From DASQFQ01 sp963805525 (lineage in GTDB: Bacteria; Actinomycetota; Thermoleophilia; Solirubrobacterales; Solirubrobacteraceae): a stretch of 64,000 nucleotides of DNA. The translations under genes and the position numbers were made by a program. Each line of letters opens with the position of its first letter. Position 1 is the first letter of the stretch. The stretch lies in contig CAWDUT010000004.1 of assembly GCA_963805525.1 (NCBI GenBank), forward strand, positions 496,001 to 560,000, in the 5' to 3' direction. Under the pieces are notes generated by a model that was not told the DNA's origin, searched no databases, and worked only from the letters and a program-made list of their open reading frames with translations. Below, piece after piece: positions 1 through 10,356 of the stretch.

Positions 1-1797
<1,797 letters not shown>

Positions 1798-1798
1798 G

Positions 1799-3391
1799 TT
1801 ACGAGGCGCCGCGCCCCATCCGGCCGCGGATCAGCCCGATGATCTGATGCGCCTCCGGGATCCGGAGCGCCAGGACGGCGCCGGCGTAGACCGCGCTGCC
1901 GAGCACGAGCGCGCTGAGCACCGACACGAGCTGGCCCAGCAGGGAGGTCCCGAGGGCCTCGTTGAGCGCGTACCAGACCCCGTAGGAGACGACCCCGAGC
2001 AGCGCGCTGGCGACGAGGATGCCCGCCACCGCCCGCAGCGTGCGGCCGATCTCGAAGCCGTGCAGCTGACGGCGCAGGAAGACGGCCTGGGCGACGGCCA
2101 TGGCCGCGCTCGCCACGGCCGTGCCGATGACGATGCCGGCGATGCCGTACGGCTCGTAGAGCGCCAGCGAGACGCCGACGTTCACGAGCAGCGACCCGCC
2201 CGCCAGCGCGGTCGGGAACCACGGGCGCTGAAGCGAGAAGAACGTGCGCGTGAGCATCAGGTTGGCGCCGCTGAACGGCAGCGAGAAGCTGAACCAGAAC
2301 AGCGCCTCGGAGACCTCGTCCGTCGAGGTCGCCCCGAACGCGCCGCGCTGGTAGACCAGCCGGGTCAGCGGCTCCGCGAGGACGGCGGTGAAGACGGCCG
2401 CGGGGATCAGCAGCAGCGCGATCTGGCGGACGCCGTTCGCGCTCGTGCCGCGAAGCCCGTCGTGGTCTCCGCGCGCGGCGTAGCGAGAGAGGGTCGGGAA
2501 CAGGACGGTCGCGACCGCGACGCTGAAAATGCCCTGCGGCAGCATGTAGAGGCGGAACGCGCGGTCGATGGCGGCCGGAGCCGACTCCGAGACGAGCGAC
2601 CCGAGCGACGAGTTGATCAGCGCATCGAAGTTGATGAGGCCGAGGCCGAGCGTCACGGGCAGCATCAGCACCAGCACGGTGCGGATGCGCGGGTCGCGCC
2701 AGTGGAACGAGATGCGGAGGTGGAAGCCGACGCGCTTGAGCACCGGCAGGCACATCGCGAACTGCGCGATGGTGCCGAGGACGATCGCGATCGCGTACGC
2801 GTAGACCTGGTTGGGGCCGTGGAACAGCGGCTTGAGCGCGACCAGCCCCACGATGATCACGAGGTTCCAGACCACCGGCGAGATCGCCGGAATCGCGAAG
2901 TGGTCGTAGGCGTTGAGGATCCCGACCACGAGCCCGTTGAGCCCGAGCAGCAGCACGATCGGGAACAGCACCCGGCTGAGGCCGACGGTCAGTTCGTCGA
3001 GCTGGGGCGTGAACTCGCTGCCCGTGAGCGGCGGGATGATCACCGGCGCGAGGGCGATGAAGAGGATCGTCAGCGCGCCCAGGACGACCAGGATCAGCCC
3101 GAACAGCGCGCCGGCGAGCTGGAACGCCTCCTTGCGCTTGCGCTGCTCCAGCAGCTCGGTGAAGACGGGGACGAACGCGGCACTGAGAGCCGAGTCCGCC
3201 ACCAGCGCGCGAATCAGGTTCGGGACCTGGAACGCGATCGTGAAGGCCGAGAACGGGCCGGAGGTGCCGAAGTAGCTCGACGCGACCACTTCCCTGACGA
3301 GGCCCGCGATCCGGGAGAGCCCGGTCGCGATCGAGAAGATGGCCGTGTTGAGCGCAATCCGGCGCGTTTGCTGGGTGGCCGGCGTCTCCAC
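1799..3391 (-). CDS. murJ: MurJ/MviN-type lipid II flippase
   Basis: This 530-residue polytopic membrane protein belongs to the MurJ (MviN) branch of the MOP flippase superfamily, which moves lipid II across the cytoplasmic membrane for peptidoglycan synthesis. The N-terminus carries the family-typical stretch around TGLSRIAGLVREVV followed by VPNLIRAL and a DSALSAAFVPVF segment, and about 14 hydrophobic segments follow. Length fits the core family without the extra cytoplasmic domains of mycobacterial MviN. The start is GTG at 3391-3389. The stop lies one base before the CTG start of lepA, so the two genes look coupled. The upstream spacer holds a nested inverted repeat at 3454-3499. Confidence 0.93.
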   Translation of the reverse strand: METPATQQTRRIALNTAIFSIATGLSRIAGLVREVVASSYFGTSGPFSAFTIAFQVPNLIRALVADSALSAAFVPVFTELLEQRKRKEAFQLAGALFGLILVVLGALTILFIALAPVIIPPLTGSEFTPQLDELTVGLSRVLFPIVLLLGLNGLVVGILNAYDHFAIPAISPVVWNLVIIVGLVALKPLFHGPNQVYAYAIAIVLGTIAQFAMCLPVLKRVGFHLRISFHWRDPRIRTVLVLMLPVTLGLGLINFDALINSSLGSLVSESAPAAIDRAFRLYMLPQGIFSVAVATVLFPTLSRYAARGDHDGLRGTSANGVRQIALLLIPAAVFTAVLAEPLTRLVYQRGAFGATSTDEVSEALFWFSFSLPFSGANLMLTRTFFSLQRPWFPTALAGGSLLVNVGVSLALYEPYGIAGIVIGTAVASAAMAVAQAVFLRRQLHGFEIGRTLRAVAGILVASALLGVVSYGVWYALNEALGTSLLGQLVSVLSALVLGSAVYAGAVLALRIPEAHQIIGLIRGRMGRGAS

Positions 3392-3453
3392 TAGATGGTC
3401 GATCCCGCGGCCGCCGTGCCCGGATGTGCGTGCACCGTGGATGCAGGGCAGTG

Positions 3454-3499
3454 CCCGCCGAAGGTGGACAGTGGCAGCGCCACGGACGCCTTCGGCGGG
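3454..3499. repeat. Nested inverted repeat in the murJ/rpsT divergent spacer
   Basis: A perfect 11-bp inverted repeat (CCCGCCGAAGG at 3454-3464, CCTTCGGCGGG at 3489-3499) encloses a second hairpin, GTGGC-AGC-GCCAC at 3471-3483. It lies in the 198-bp spacer between divergent murJ and rpsT, in the presumed murJ leader and upstream of the rpsT promoter. No U-tract follows on either strand, so a simple intrinsic terminator is unlikely. An operator or RNA structure in the murJ leader is possible. Confidence 0.6.
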
Positions 3500-3569
3500 T
3501 ACTGGTCCTGCGCCGCGGGGTGCGTGCAGACGGGTGCGGGGGTCGTGGGATCGACCATCTGGGCGCCGC

Positions 3570-3575
3570 TATAGT
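3570..3575 (+). promoter_or_regulatory. Candidate -10 element for rpsT, short or no leader
   Basis: TATAGT matches the housekeeping -10 consensus closely in an otherwise very GC-rich spacer. It ends 14 bases before the rpsT ATG, so transcription would begin roughly 7-8 bases before the start codon. No Shine-Dalgarno sequence is visible in those bases. I see no convincing -35 box. Confidence 0.55.
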
Positions 3576-3589
3576 AGGCGCCCGTTCCG

Positions 3590-3856
3590 ATGGCCAATAT
3601 CGCGTCACAGAAGAAGCGGATCCTGCGTACCGAGCGTGAGCGGCTCGAGAATCGCCGGTACACCTCCGCGATCAAGACCTACTTCCGCCGCCTCCAGGCC
3701 GCGGTCGAGGCCGGCGATGACGCCACCGCCGACGCCGAGCACAACCAGCTGATCCGGCTGGTCGACAAGGCCGTCAAGCGCGGCGCTCTGCACCGGAACG
3801 CCGGCGCGCGCAAGAAGTCGCGGGCCGCGAAGCTGCGCCGCAGCGTCTCGGCCTAG
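3590..3856 (+). CDS. rpsT: 30S ribosomal protein S20
   Basis: This 88-residue basic protein starts MANIASQKKRI and has the S20 pattern: a lysine/arginine-rich N-terminus, the RRYTSAIKTYFRRL helix, and a C-terminus KRGALHRNAGARKKSRAAKLRR. S20 binds 16S rRNA early in small-subunit assembly. It is one of the few plus-strand housekeeping genes here, and its stop codon overlaps the holA stop tail to tail (3853-3856). The adjacency rpsT/holA is common in bacteria and supports both calls. A TATAGT -10 sits only 14 bases upstream of the ATG, so the message may be nearly leaderless. Confidence 0.97.
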   Translation: MANIASQKKRILRTERERLENRRYTSAIKTYFRRLQAAVEAGDDATADAEHNQLIRLVDKAVKRGALHRNAGARKKSRAAKLRRSVSA

Positions 3857-4836
3857 CCGGCCGCCGCCAGCACCGCGCGCACCGCTTGCGTGTCCTCGTC
3901 GAGGGCGCCAAGGCTCGCGCCTCCGCCCCGGCTCTCGAGCTCGAGGTCGGCCATGACCTCCAGCGCTCGCCGGAGGGCGTCGAGGTCGCGCTTGGCGACG
4001 TCGGCCATGAAGCGCTCGGCGGCCTTCGAGGGCATCCGCAGCGTGCGGCGGACCTCACCGGGCGGCTGGCCGGCCGCGAGCGCCTCGGCGACGGTGATCG
4101 CGTCCTTGAGCCGGCGGACGATCTGGTAGAGCAGGCCGGGGAGGCGCTCGCCCTGGCCGCGCAGCTCGACCAGCGACCGGATCGCGGCCTGCTCGTCGCC
4201 GGCGAGGATGGTGTCGGCGAGCGTCCATGCCTTGCGCTCGGCGGAGGAGGCGCTGGACTCCTCGACCTCGGCGGCGGTGAGGCTCGCGCCCGCGCCGTGC
4301 TCGAGGGCGAGCTTCTCGAGCTCGCGGAGGAGGCGCTGCTGGCGATCGCCGACCTGGGCGATCAGGGCCTTCGGTGCGCCTTGGTCGAGCTCGAGGTCCA
4401 GCTCGCGCGCGCGGGCGGCGACCCAGCGCGGCAGCTCCCACGGCTTGACGCCGCTCTCCTCGCTGATCTGGCCGCCGGCCTGCTCGACCGCCTTGCGCAG
4501 CCCGTCGGCGACCTTGTTGCGCCCCTCCTCGCGACCGAACAGGGCGATCGTCAGCGTCTCGCCGTCCATGCCCTTCATGGCGGCGGCGACCTGCTCGACG
4601 TCCTTGTCCTTCCACCGCTCGACCCCGTCGGCGATGACGAAGCGGCGGCCCATCGCGAAGGTCATGGTGGTCAGGGCCATCTCGACGTTGTCGGCGGTGC
4701 ACGCGTCGCCCTCCAGCACCTCGACGCCGGAGGCGCCGGCGTCGGCCTCCGCCAGCGCGCGCAGCTTGGCGCGGCGCTCGGAGATGCGGCCGTGGTCGTC
4801 GCCGAGGATCAGGTAGGCGGGCTTGAAGGCGGGCAC
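3853..4836 (-). CDS. holA: DNA polymerase III delta subunit
   Basis: The 327-residue protein has the HolA layout: an N-terminal AAA+-like domain without a functional Walker A motif (PAYLILGDDHGRISER, then the GDAC, LTTMTFAMGRRFVIADG and ALFGREEGRNK segments), a lid domain, and the C-terminal collar domain (GERLPGLLYQIVRRLKDAI, KAAERFMADVAKRDLDALRRAL). Delta opens the beta sliding clamp during clamp loading. I chose GTG at 4836-4834 because it gives the standard N-terminus; a longer reading in this frame is only the antisense-like shadow of comEC. It lies 11 bases downstream of the comEC stop at the end of leuS-comEA-comEC-holA. Confidence 0.9.
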   Translation of the reverse strand: MPAFKPAYLILGDDHGRISERRAKLRALAEADAGASGVEVLEGDACTADNVEMALTTMTFAMGRRFVIADGVERWKDKDVEQVAAAMKGMDGETLTIALFGREEGRNKVADGLRKAVEQAGGQISEESGVKPWELPRWVAARARELDLELDQGAPKALIAQVGDRQQRLLRELEKLALEHGAGASLTAAEVEESSASSAERKAWTLADTILAGDEQAAIRSLVELRGQGERLPGLLYQIVRRLKDAITVAEALAAGQPPGEVRRTLRMPSKAAERFMADVAKRDLDALRRALEVMADLELESRGGGASLGALDEDTQAVRAVLAAAG

Positions 4837-4847
4837 TGCGGCCGAGT

Positions 4848-7196
4848 CTAGGGGGCGTGCTCGACGGTCACCCCGGCGGCGGTGACGTGGAGGCGGACGG
4901 TGCCGTCGCGGTCGGTCCGGTAGACGTGGGGCACGGCGGCTCCGAGCTCCTGGAGGGTCGGCTGCGTGGGATGGCCGTAGGTGTTGCCGCGGCCGACCTC
5001 GATGCCCGCGAAGGCGGGCTTCGTGCGGGCGAGCAGCGCCGGGAGGCCGGGATCCTCGCTGCCGTGGTGGGCGACCTTGAGGACCTCGACGGGCGGCAGC
5101 TGGAGCGGGCCGGTGATGTCCGACTCGGCGTCGGCGGTGAGGAGGACGTCGAAGCTCCCGACGCTGGCGATCGCCACGACGGCGCGGTTGTTCGGGTCGC
5201 CCTCGGGGCGCCAGCCGGGCGGCGGCCGCGGCGGCCACAGGAGCCGGAGGCGGATGCCGCCCAGCTCCAGCTGCTGGCCCTGGTGGGCCGGCACGACGTT
5301 CGCGCGCAGGCCTCGCTGGGTCGGCGTGTTCCAGCCCGCGCCGCCGTCGAGCACCAGCCGCGGGTGGTACGTGCGGGTGATCGGCACCGCCATTCCCTCG
5401 TGGTCGAGCTGGGCGTGGGTGAGAACGAGCGCGTCGAGCCGCCTCACGCCGGCCTGCCTCAGGCGCGCGAGGATCGGCCCGCCGGGCGGCCCGGTGTCGA
5501 ACAGGATCGATGCGCCGCCGTGCTGCAGCAGCGTCGCGTCGCCCTGGCCGATGTTGAGGAACGAGATGACGAAGTCGCCCGGCTGGGGTGGGCGGGGCGT
5601 GCCGAGGGCGGGGACGACGACGAGGCACGCCACCGCAGCCGCCACGGCCGCGGCCACGAGCGTTCGGTGCCCGCCCCGGAAGAACCTCCGGGATGCGTCC
5701 GGCACCAGCCACCTCCCCGCCCGGCCGGCGAGGGCGAGGGCCGCCGCCAGCGCGGCGTAGGTCAGAGCCAGGGCCGCCGGACCGCCGAGGCGGATCGGGA
5801 GCGCCGCGGCGGGCGGCTGCGCGGCGACGTGCGCCACCCACTCGACGTAGGCCAGCAGCGGCCGGTTCAGCGCGTTCAGCGGCTCGCACAGCGCGGGCGA
5901 GATCTGTGCGGCTGCGATCGCGACCATCCCGAGCCACATCACCGGCGCGACGGCGGCCGCGGCAGCGAGGTTGGCCGGCAGCGAGGCGAGCGAGACCTGC
6001 TCGAAGTGGAAAGCCATCAGCGGCGCCGTCGCGACCGTCGCGGCCGCGGTCACCGCCGTGGCGTCGGCGACCGGCCCGGGCAGCCCGGCCCGCCGCAGCC
6101 CCTCCCGCCAGCGCGGTACCAGCGCGAGCAGCCCGACGACCGCCGCGAACGACAGCTGCCAGCCCGGCTCGCCCGACACGCGAGGGTTGAGCGCGAGCGT
6201 CGCCGCCGCCGCGAGCCCGAGCGCGTACCACCGCGACGCCGGCCGCCCCGCCAGCGCCGCCACCAGCCCGGCGCCGCCCATCACGCCGGCGCGCTGGATC
6301 GACGGCCCGCCGCCCGCGAGCGGCACGTAGACCACGACCAGCGCGAGCGCCACGGCCAGCCGCGCGCGCAACCCGATCCCCGCGACCATCCCCGCCGCAA
6401 GCGCGAGCATGGCCAGCAGGACGACGTTCTGCCCCGACACCGCGAGGATGTGGGCAAGCCCCGAGCGCTGGAACTCGGTCCGCACCGCCTCCGACAACCG
6501 CTCGTCCTGCCCGAGCACCATGCCGCGCAGCAGGGCGGCCTCCTTCGGCGGCAGCCCGCGAGCGAGCCCGACCTCCGCCCGCCGCCGCACCCGGTCGAGC
6601 GCCCCGGCCACCCCGCCCCGCCACGCGCCGGTGCGCCGCAGCCGGTCCACCTCCAGTGCCCCATGGGCCCCGCGCCGCCTCTGGAACGCGTCGAACCTGT
6701 CCAGCGGCGCGACCCGCCCAGAGAGGGCGACCACCTCCCCCACCTCGGGCCAGGCGTGATGAGAGGGAGGTACACCGGGCGGCCGGGATCCGGGGACGCG
6801 GAGCCGGGCCACCGCCTGCTCGTCGAGGTCCACCAGCCGCACGCGGGCGGAGGCGTGTGCGCCGTGCTCGCGCACCGGCTCGAGGACCACCGCCCGCCCT
6901 TCCCAGTGCCGCCCGTGCATCGCGCGCAGAGAACCCGCGTCGAGGCCGGCGAGGCGCGCGTCCGCGAAGGCCGCTCCGCCGAGCACCGCCGCGACAGCCA
7001 GAAGGCCCAGTCCGCGGCGGCCGACGACCGCGGCGAGAACGGCCGCGGCGAGGGTCGCGATGGGCGAGACCGGCCCGAGCCCCAGGCCGGCGGCGAGCGC
7101 GTAGAGGACCACGTGCCGCGGGTGGCCGCGGGCGGCGAAGAGGGCGGCCTGAAGACGGCCCTGAGCGGCGGTGAGGGCCGTGCGGAGGGCGCTCAC
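4848..7196 (-). CDS. comEC: ComEC/Rec2-type DNA uptake channel with C-terminal metallo-beta-lactamase domain
   Basis: This 782-residue membrane protein should form the inner-membrane channel for single-stranded DNA in natural transformation. In order it has N-terminal hydrophobic helices, a soluble OB-like segment (about 95-200), the competence domain with the motif GLAHILAVSGQNV (about 250) and many membrane helices, and a C-terminal metallo-beta-lactamase-like domain starting near FLNIGQGDATLL. The metal-site motif reads HAQLDHEG at about residue 594, with Gln in place of the second His or Asp seen in many relatives; VAHHGSEDPGL follows later. The GTG start overlaps the comEA stop by 4 bp. 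No pilus or dprA genes are in the window. Confidence 0.92.
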   Translation of the reverse strand: MSALRTALTAAQGRLQAALFAARGHPRHVVLYALAAGLGLGPVSPIATLAAAVLAAVVGRRGLGLLAVAAVLGGAAFADARLAGLDAGSLRAMHGRHWEGRAVVLEPVREHGAHASARVRLVDLDEQAVARLRVPGSRPPGVPPSHHAWPEVGEVVALSGRVAPLDRFDAFQRRRGAHGALEVDRLRRTGAWRGGVAGALDRVRRRAEVGLARGLPPKEAALLRGMVLGQDERLSEAVRTEFQRSGLAHILAVSGQNVVLLAMLALAAGMVAGIGLRARLAVALALVVVYVPLAGGGPSIQRAGVMGGAGLVAALAGRPASRWYALGLAAAATLALNPRVSGEPGWQLSFAAVVGLLALVPRWREGLRRAGLPGPVADATAVTAAATVATAPLMAFHFEQVSLASLPANLAAAAAVAPVMWLGMVAIAAAQISPALCEPLNALNRPLLAYVEWVAHVAAQPPAAALPIRLGGPAALALTYAALAAALALAGRAGRWLVPDASRRFFRGGHRTLVAAAVAAAVACLVVVPALGTPRPPQPGDFVISFLNIGQGDATLLQHGGASILFDTGPPGGPILARLRQAGVRRLDALVLTHAQLDHEGMAVPITRTYHPRLVLDGGAGWNTPTQRGLRANVVPAHQGQQLELGGIRLRLLWPPRPPPGWRPEGDPNNRAVVAIASVGSFDVLLTADAESDITGPLQLPPVEVLKVAHHGSEDPGLPALLARTKPAFAGIEVGRGNTYGHPTQPTLQELGAAVPHVYRTDRDGTVRLHVTAAGVTVEHAP

Positions 7197-7768
7197 ACCC
7201 GCACCTGCTCCCGCAGCGAGGCCAGACGCTTCTCTCCGATCCCCGGGACCTCGCCGAGCTCGTCGACCGACCCGAAGCCGCCGTGCTGGTCGCGGTACTT
7301 GAGGATCGCGGCGGCCATGCCCGGGCCGATGCCGTCGAGCTGGTCGAGCTGCTCCGCGCTCGCGGTGTTGAGGTCGAGTGGCTGGCCCTCAGCCGCTGCC
7401 GCGGCGGTACCGCCCGCCGCGCCCGGCGGCGCCGCACCCCGCAGCGGCACGAGCACCTGGCGCCCGTCCTCGAGCTTGGCGGCCAGGTTCAGCGCTGCCA
7501 GGTCGGCCCGGCGCCGCGCGCCGCCGGCCCGGCGGACCGCGTCGAACACCCGCGACCCCGCCGCCAGCCGGTACACGCCCGGCCGCCGCACCGCGCCCGC
7601 CACGTGCACGATCAGCCGCGACGACGCACTTCCACCCGGCTCCGCCACATGGATCGGCGCGGCGGCGGGCGGCGGGTCGTCACCCCGCAGGTACCGCGCG
7701 CCCAGCAGCACCACCGCCAGCAGGCCGAGCGCCCAGAGGAACAGCACGTGGCGGGGGGTGTCGGGCAC
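7193..7768 (-). CDS. comEA: ComEA-type DNA-binding protein (SLBB plus helix-hairpin-helix)
   Basis: The 191-residue protein has one N-terminal membrane anchor (about residues 8-24), a spacer, an SLBB domain (LIVHVAGAVRRPGVYRL, about 52-110), and a C-terminal tandem helix-hairpin-helix domain (LNTASAEQLDQLDGIGPGMA, then GSVDELGEVPGIGEKRLASL). ComEA binds incoming double-stranded DNA at the outer face of the membrane and hands it to ComEC. The stop codon overlaps the comEC GTG start (GTGA), indicating translational coupling. Domain order and length are standard for Gram-positive ComEA. Confidence 0.93.
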   Translation of the reverse strand: MPDTPRHVLFLWALGLLAVVLLGARYLRGDDPPPAAAPIHVAEPGGSASSRLIVHVAGAVRRPGVYRLAAGSRVFDAVRRAGGARRRADLAALNLAAKLEDGRQVLVPLRGAAPPGAAGGTAAAAAEGQPLDLNTASAEQLDQLDGIGPGMAAAILKYRDQHGGFGSVDELGEVPGIGEKRLASLREQVRV

Positions 7769-7830
7769 ATCCCGCGACGCTAGGCGGCGCGGGCAGACGG
7801 ATCAGCCCGGATCTGTGACGAAAGTGCGAG

Positions 7831-10287
7831 CTAACGCACGACGAAGTTCACGAGCTTGCCCGGCACGGCGATGACCTTCACGACGTCCTTGCCGTCGAGC
7901 TGCGACACGATCCGCGGCGTCCGCGCCAGCGCCTCGAGCTCCTCGCGCGAGGCGGAAGCCGGCGCCTGCACCCGGTCGCGCAGCTTGCCATTGACCTGCA
8001 CGACGAGCTCGACGGTGTCGCGCTCCAGCAGCGCCGGGTCGGCGTCGGGCCACGGCTCCTCCCACACGTGCGCGCCGGTCAGCAGCTCGTAGACCTCCGA
8101 GCCGACGTGCGGCGCGAACGGGAAGATCAGCGACGCGGCCGTCGCCGTGGCGAAGTGCATCGCGGCCGTTGAGGCGCCCGCCCGCCGGCGGTAGACCTCG
8201 TTGACCAGCTCCATCACCGCCGAGATCGCGGTGTTGAACGCGAAGCGCCCCGCCATGTCGTTGGTGACCTTGTCGATCGCCCAGTGCGACTTGCGCATCA
8301 GCTCGAGGTCGTCGCCCTCGGGGACCTCAAGCGGGCCGAGCGCCGGCCCGGGCTGGTCCATCCCTTCGGAGAGGTCCATTCCCAGGCGCCACAGCCGCGA
8401 GAGGAAGCGGTGCACGCCCTCGATGCCCTCGTCCGACCAGTCCGCGTCCTGGTCCGGCGGGCCGATGAAGAGGATGTAGCAACGGGCGGTGTCCGCGCCG
8501 TACTTCTCGACGTACTCGATCGGCGAGATCACGTTGCCCTTCGACTTGGACATCTTCGCCCCGTCGCGGGTGATCATCCCCTGCGTGAAGAGCTTCAGGA
8601 ACGGCTCCTGGAAGTCGAGCAGGTCCATGTCCGCGAGCGCCTTCACGAAGAAGCGCGCGTACATCAGGTGCAGGATCGCGTGCTCGACGCCGCCGATGTA
8701 CTGATCGATCGGCATCCAGCGGGAGAGCACCGCCGGGTCCCACGGCGCCTCGTCGTTGTGCGAGTCGCAGTAGCGCAGGAAGTACCAGGAGGAGTCGACG
8801 AACGTGTCCATCGTGTCCGTCTCGCGCTTGGCGGCCCCACCGCACGAGGGGCACTTCACGTTCACCCAGTCCTCCGCCGCGGCCAGCGGCGAGCGGCCCT
8901 TGGGCGCGTAGTCGCGGACGTCGGGCAGCTCGACCGGCAGGTCCTCGATCGGGACCGGCACGAGCCCGCACGCCGGGCAGTGGATGATCGGGATCGGGCA
9001 GCCCCAGTAGCGCTGGCGGGAGAGCAGCCAGTCGCGCAGGCGGTAGTTGATCGAGCGGTGGCCGCGGCCCTGGTCGTCGAGCCAGTCGACGATCTGCTCC
9101 AGCGCCTCGCGGTTGTGCATCCCGTCGAAGCGCGGGTCGGAGTTCACGAGCGTGCCGTCGCCGGTGTAGGGCAGCTCGCCGTCGCCGCCCTCGATGACGC
9201 GCTTGATCGGGAGGCCGAACTTCTCGGCGAACTCATGGTCGCGGGCGTCGTGCCCCGGGACCGCCATGATCGCGCCGGTCCCGTACTCCATCAGCACGTA
9301 GTCGGCGACCCACATGGGGATGCGCTCGCCGTTGACCGGGTTGACGACGGAGCGGCCGAGCGGCACGCCGGTCTTCTCGCGCTCGGCGTCGCCGCGGTCC
9401 TCGTGGGACTCGGTCAGCGCGTGGTTGACGTACGCGCGGACCTCCTCCTCGTGCTCGGTGCCCTCCGCCAGCCGCAGCACGTCGGGGTGCTCCGGCGCCA
9501 TAACGAAGAAGGTCGCGCCGAACAGCGTGTCCGGCCGCGTGGTGAAGACGGGGTAGTCGACGCCCATCTCGGGCGCGCTGAACTGGACCTCGGCGCCCTC
9601 CGAGCGCCCGATCCAGTTGCGCTGCATGGTGACCACGTGCGAGGGCCACTCGACGTCGGCGAGGTCGTCGAGCAGGCGGTCGGCGTAGTCGGTGATGCGG
9701 AAGAACCACTGCTCGAGCTGGCGCGCCTCGACCGGCGAGCCGCAGCGCTCGCAGCGGCCGTCGATGACCTGCTCGTTGGCGAGCACGGTCGCGTCGACCG
9801 GGCACCAGTTGACCGCCGCCTCGGCGCGGTAGGCGAGCCCGCGCTCGTACAGCTTGAGGAAGATCCACTGCGTCCAGCGGTAGTAGCTGGGCTCGTTGGA
9901 GGCGAGCTCGCGCGACCAGTCGAACGACACGCCCCACGAGTGGAACTCGCGGTGGAAGGCCGCGATCGACTGCGCGGTCGACTCGCGCGGGTGCTGCCCG
10001 CTCTTGATCGCGTTGTTCTCGGCCGGCAGGCCGAACGCGTCGTAGCCGATCGGATGGAGCACCCGGCGCCCGACGCGGCGCTGGAAGTGCGCGACCGCAT
10101 CCCCGACGGCGTAGTTCTTGAGATGACCCATGTGCGGGTCGCCCGAGGGATAGGGCAGCATCTCGAGGACGTAGAACGGGTCGCCGCCGGTGTCGTCGTT
10201 CGAGACTTCCCACGTCCGCTCGCGCTCCCACAGCGCCTGCCACTTGGGCTCGACGGACTTGGGGTCATAGCGGCGCTCCGTGCTCAT
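7831..10287 (-). CDS. leuS: Leucyl-tRNA synthetase
   Basis: This 818-residue class I aminoacyl-tRNA synthetase attaches leucine to tRNA-Leu. The HIGH-type motif is HMGH in PYPSGDPHMGHLKNYAVGD (about residues 45-60), and the KMSKS motif is intact in GAKMSKSKGNVI. Between them lie the CP1 editing domain, including TTRPDTLFGATF and the GTGAIMAVPGHDARD motif, and a zinc-ribbon-like pair CPACGL / CPSCGG. The C-terminal anticodon-binding domain ends VIAVPGKLVNFVVR, as in bacterial LeuS. It heads leuS-comEA-comEC-holA, with a 62-bp gap before comEA. Confidence 0.97.
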   Translation of the reverse strand: MSTERRYDPKSVEPKWQALWERERTWEVSNDDTGGDPFYVLEMLPYPSGDPHMGHLKNYAVGDAVAHFQRRVGRRVLHPIGYDAFGLPAENNAIKSGQHPRESTAQSIAAFHREFHSWGVSFDWSRELASNEPSYYRWTQWIFLKLYERGLAYRAEAAVNWCPVDATVLANEQVIDGRCERCGSPVEARQLEQWFFRITDYADRLLDDLADVEWPSHVVTMQRNWIGRSEGAEVQFSAPEMGVDYPVFTTRPDTLFGATFFVMAPEHPDVLRLAEGTEHEEEVRAYVNHALTESHEDRGDAEREKTGVPLGRSVVNPVNGERIPMWVADYVLMEYGTGAIMAVPGHDARDHEFAEKFGLPIKRVIEGGDGELPYTGDGTLVNSDPRFDGMHNREALEQIVDWLDDQGRGHRSINYRLRDWLLSRQRYWGCPIPIIHCPACGLVPVPIEDLPVELPDVRDYAPKGRSPLAAAEDWVNVKCPSCGGAAKRETDTMDTFVDSSWYFLRYCDSHNDEAPWDPAVLSRWMPIDQYIGGVEHAILHLMYARFFVKALADMDLLDFQEPFLKLFTQGMITRDGAKMSKSKGNVISPIEYVEKYGADTARCYILFIGPPDQDADWSDEGIEGVHRFLSRLWRLGMDLSEGMDQPGPALGPLEVPEGDDLELMRKSHWAIDKVTNDMAGRFAFNTAISAVMELVNEVYRRRAGASTAAMHFATATAASLIFPFAPHVGSEVYELLTGAHVWEEPWPDADPALLERDTVELVVQVNGKLRDRVQAPASASREELEALARTPRIVSQLDGKDVVKVIAVPGKLVNFVVR

Positions 10288-10356
10288 GAGCGGGTGAGGT
10301 TAGCGGCAGAAAAAGCCTGGACCTTCGGCTGTGGTGACACCGCGTCGACACTGGGG

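Noticed and set aside
3391..3558. 55-codon frame upstream of murJ ending in a TAGTG junction with its GTG start
   Set aside because: Proline- and alanine-rich without a recognisable pattern, and its middle is formed by the nested inverted repeat. The coupling geometry is suggestive, but I cannot support it as a gene.
4857..7874. Very long open frame on the plus strand opposite comEC and comEA
   Set aside because: It is the complementary-strand shadow of GC-rich codons: low-complexity, Arg/Gly/Pro-rich, no domain, and comEC/comEA on the other strand are unmistakable. The same applies to other long antisense frames across the window.
8284..10356. N-terminal 690 residues of the open frame that ends with the LamG protein
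   Set aside because: This part lies opposite leuS and has no protein-like features; the real start with a signal peptide is at 10357.
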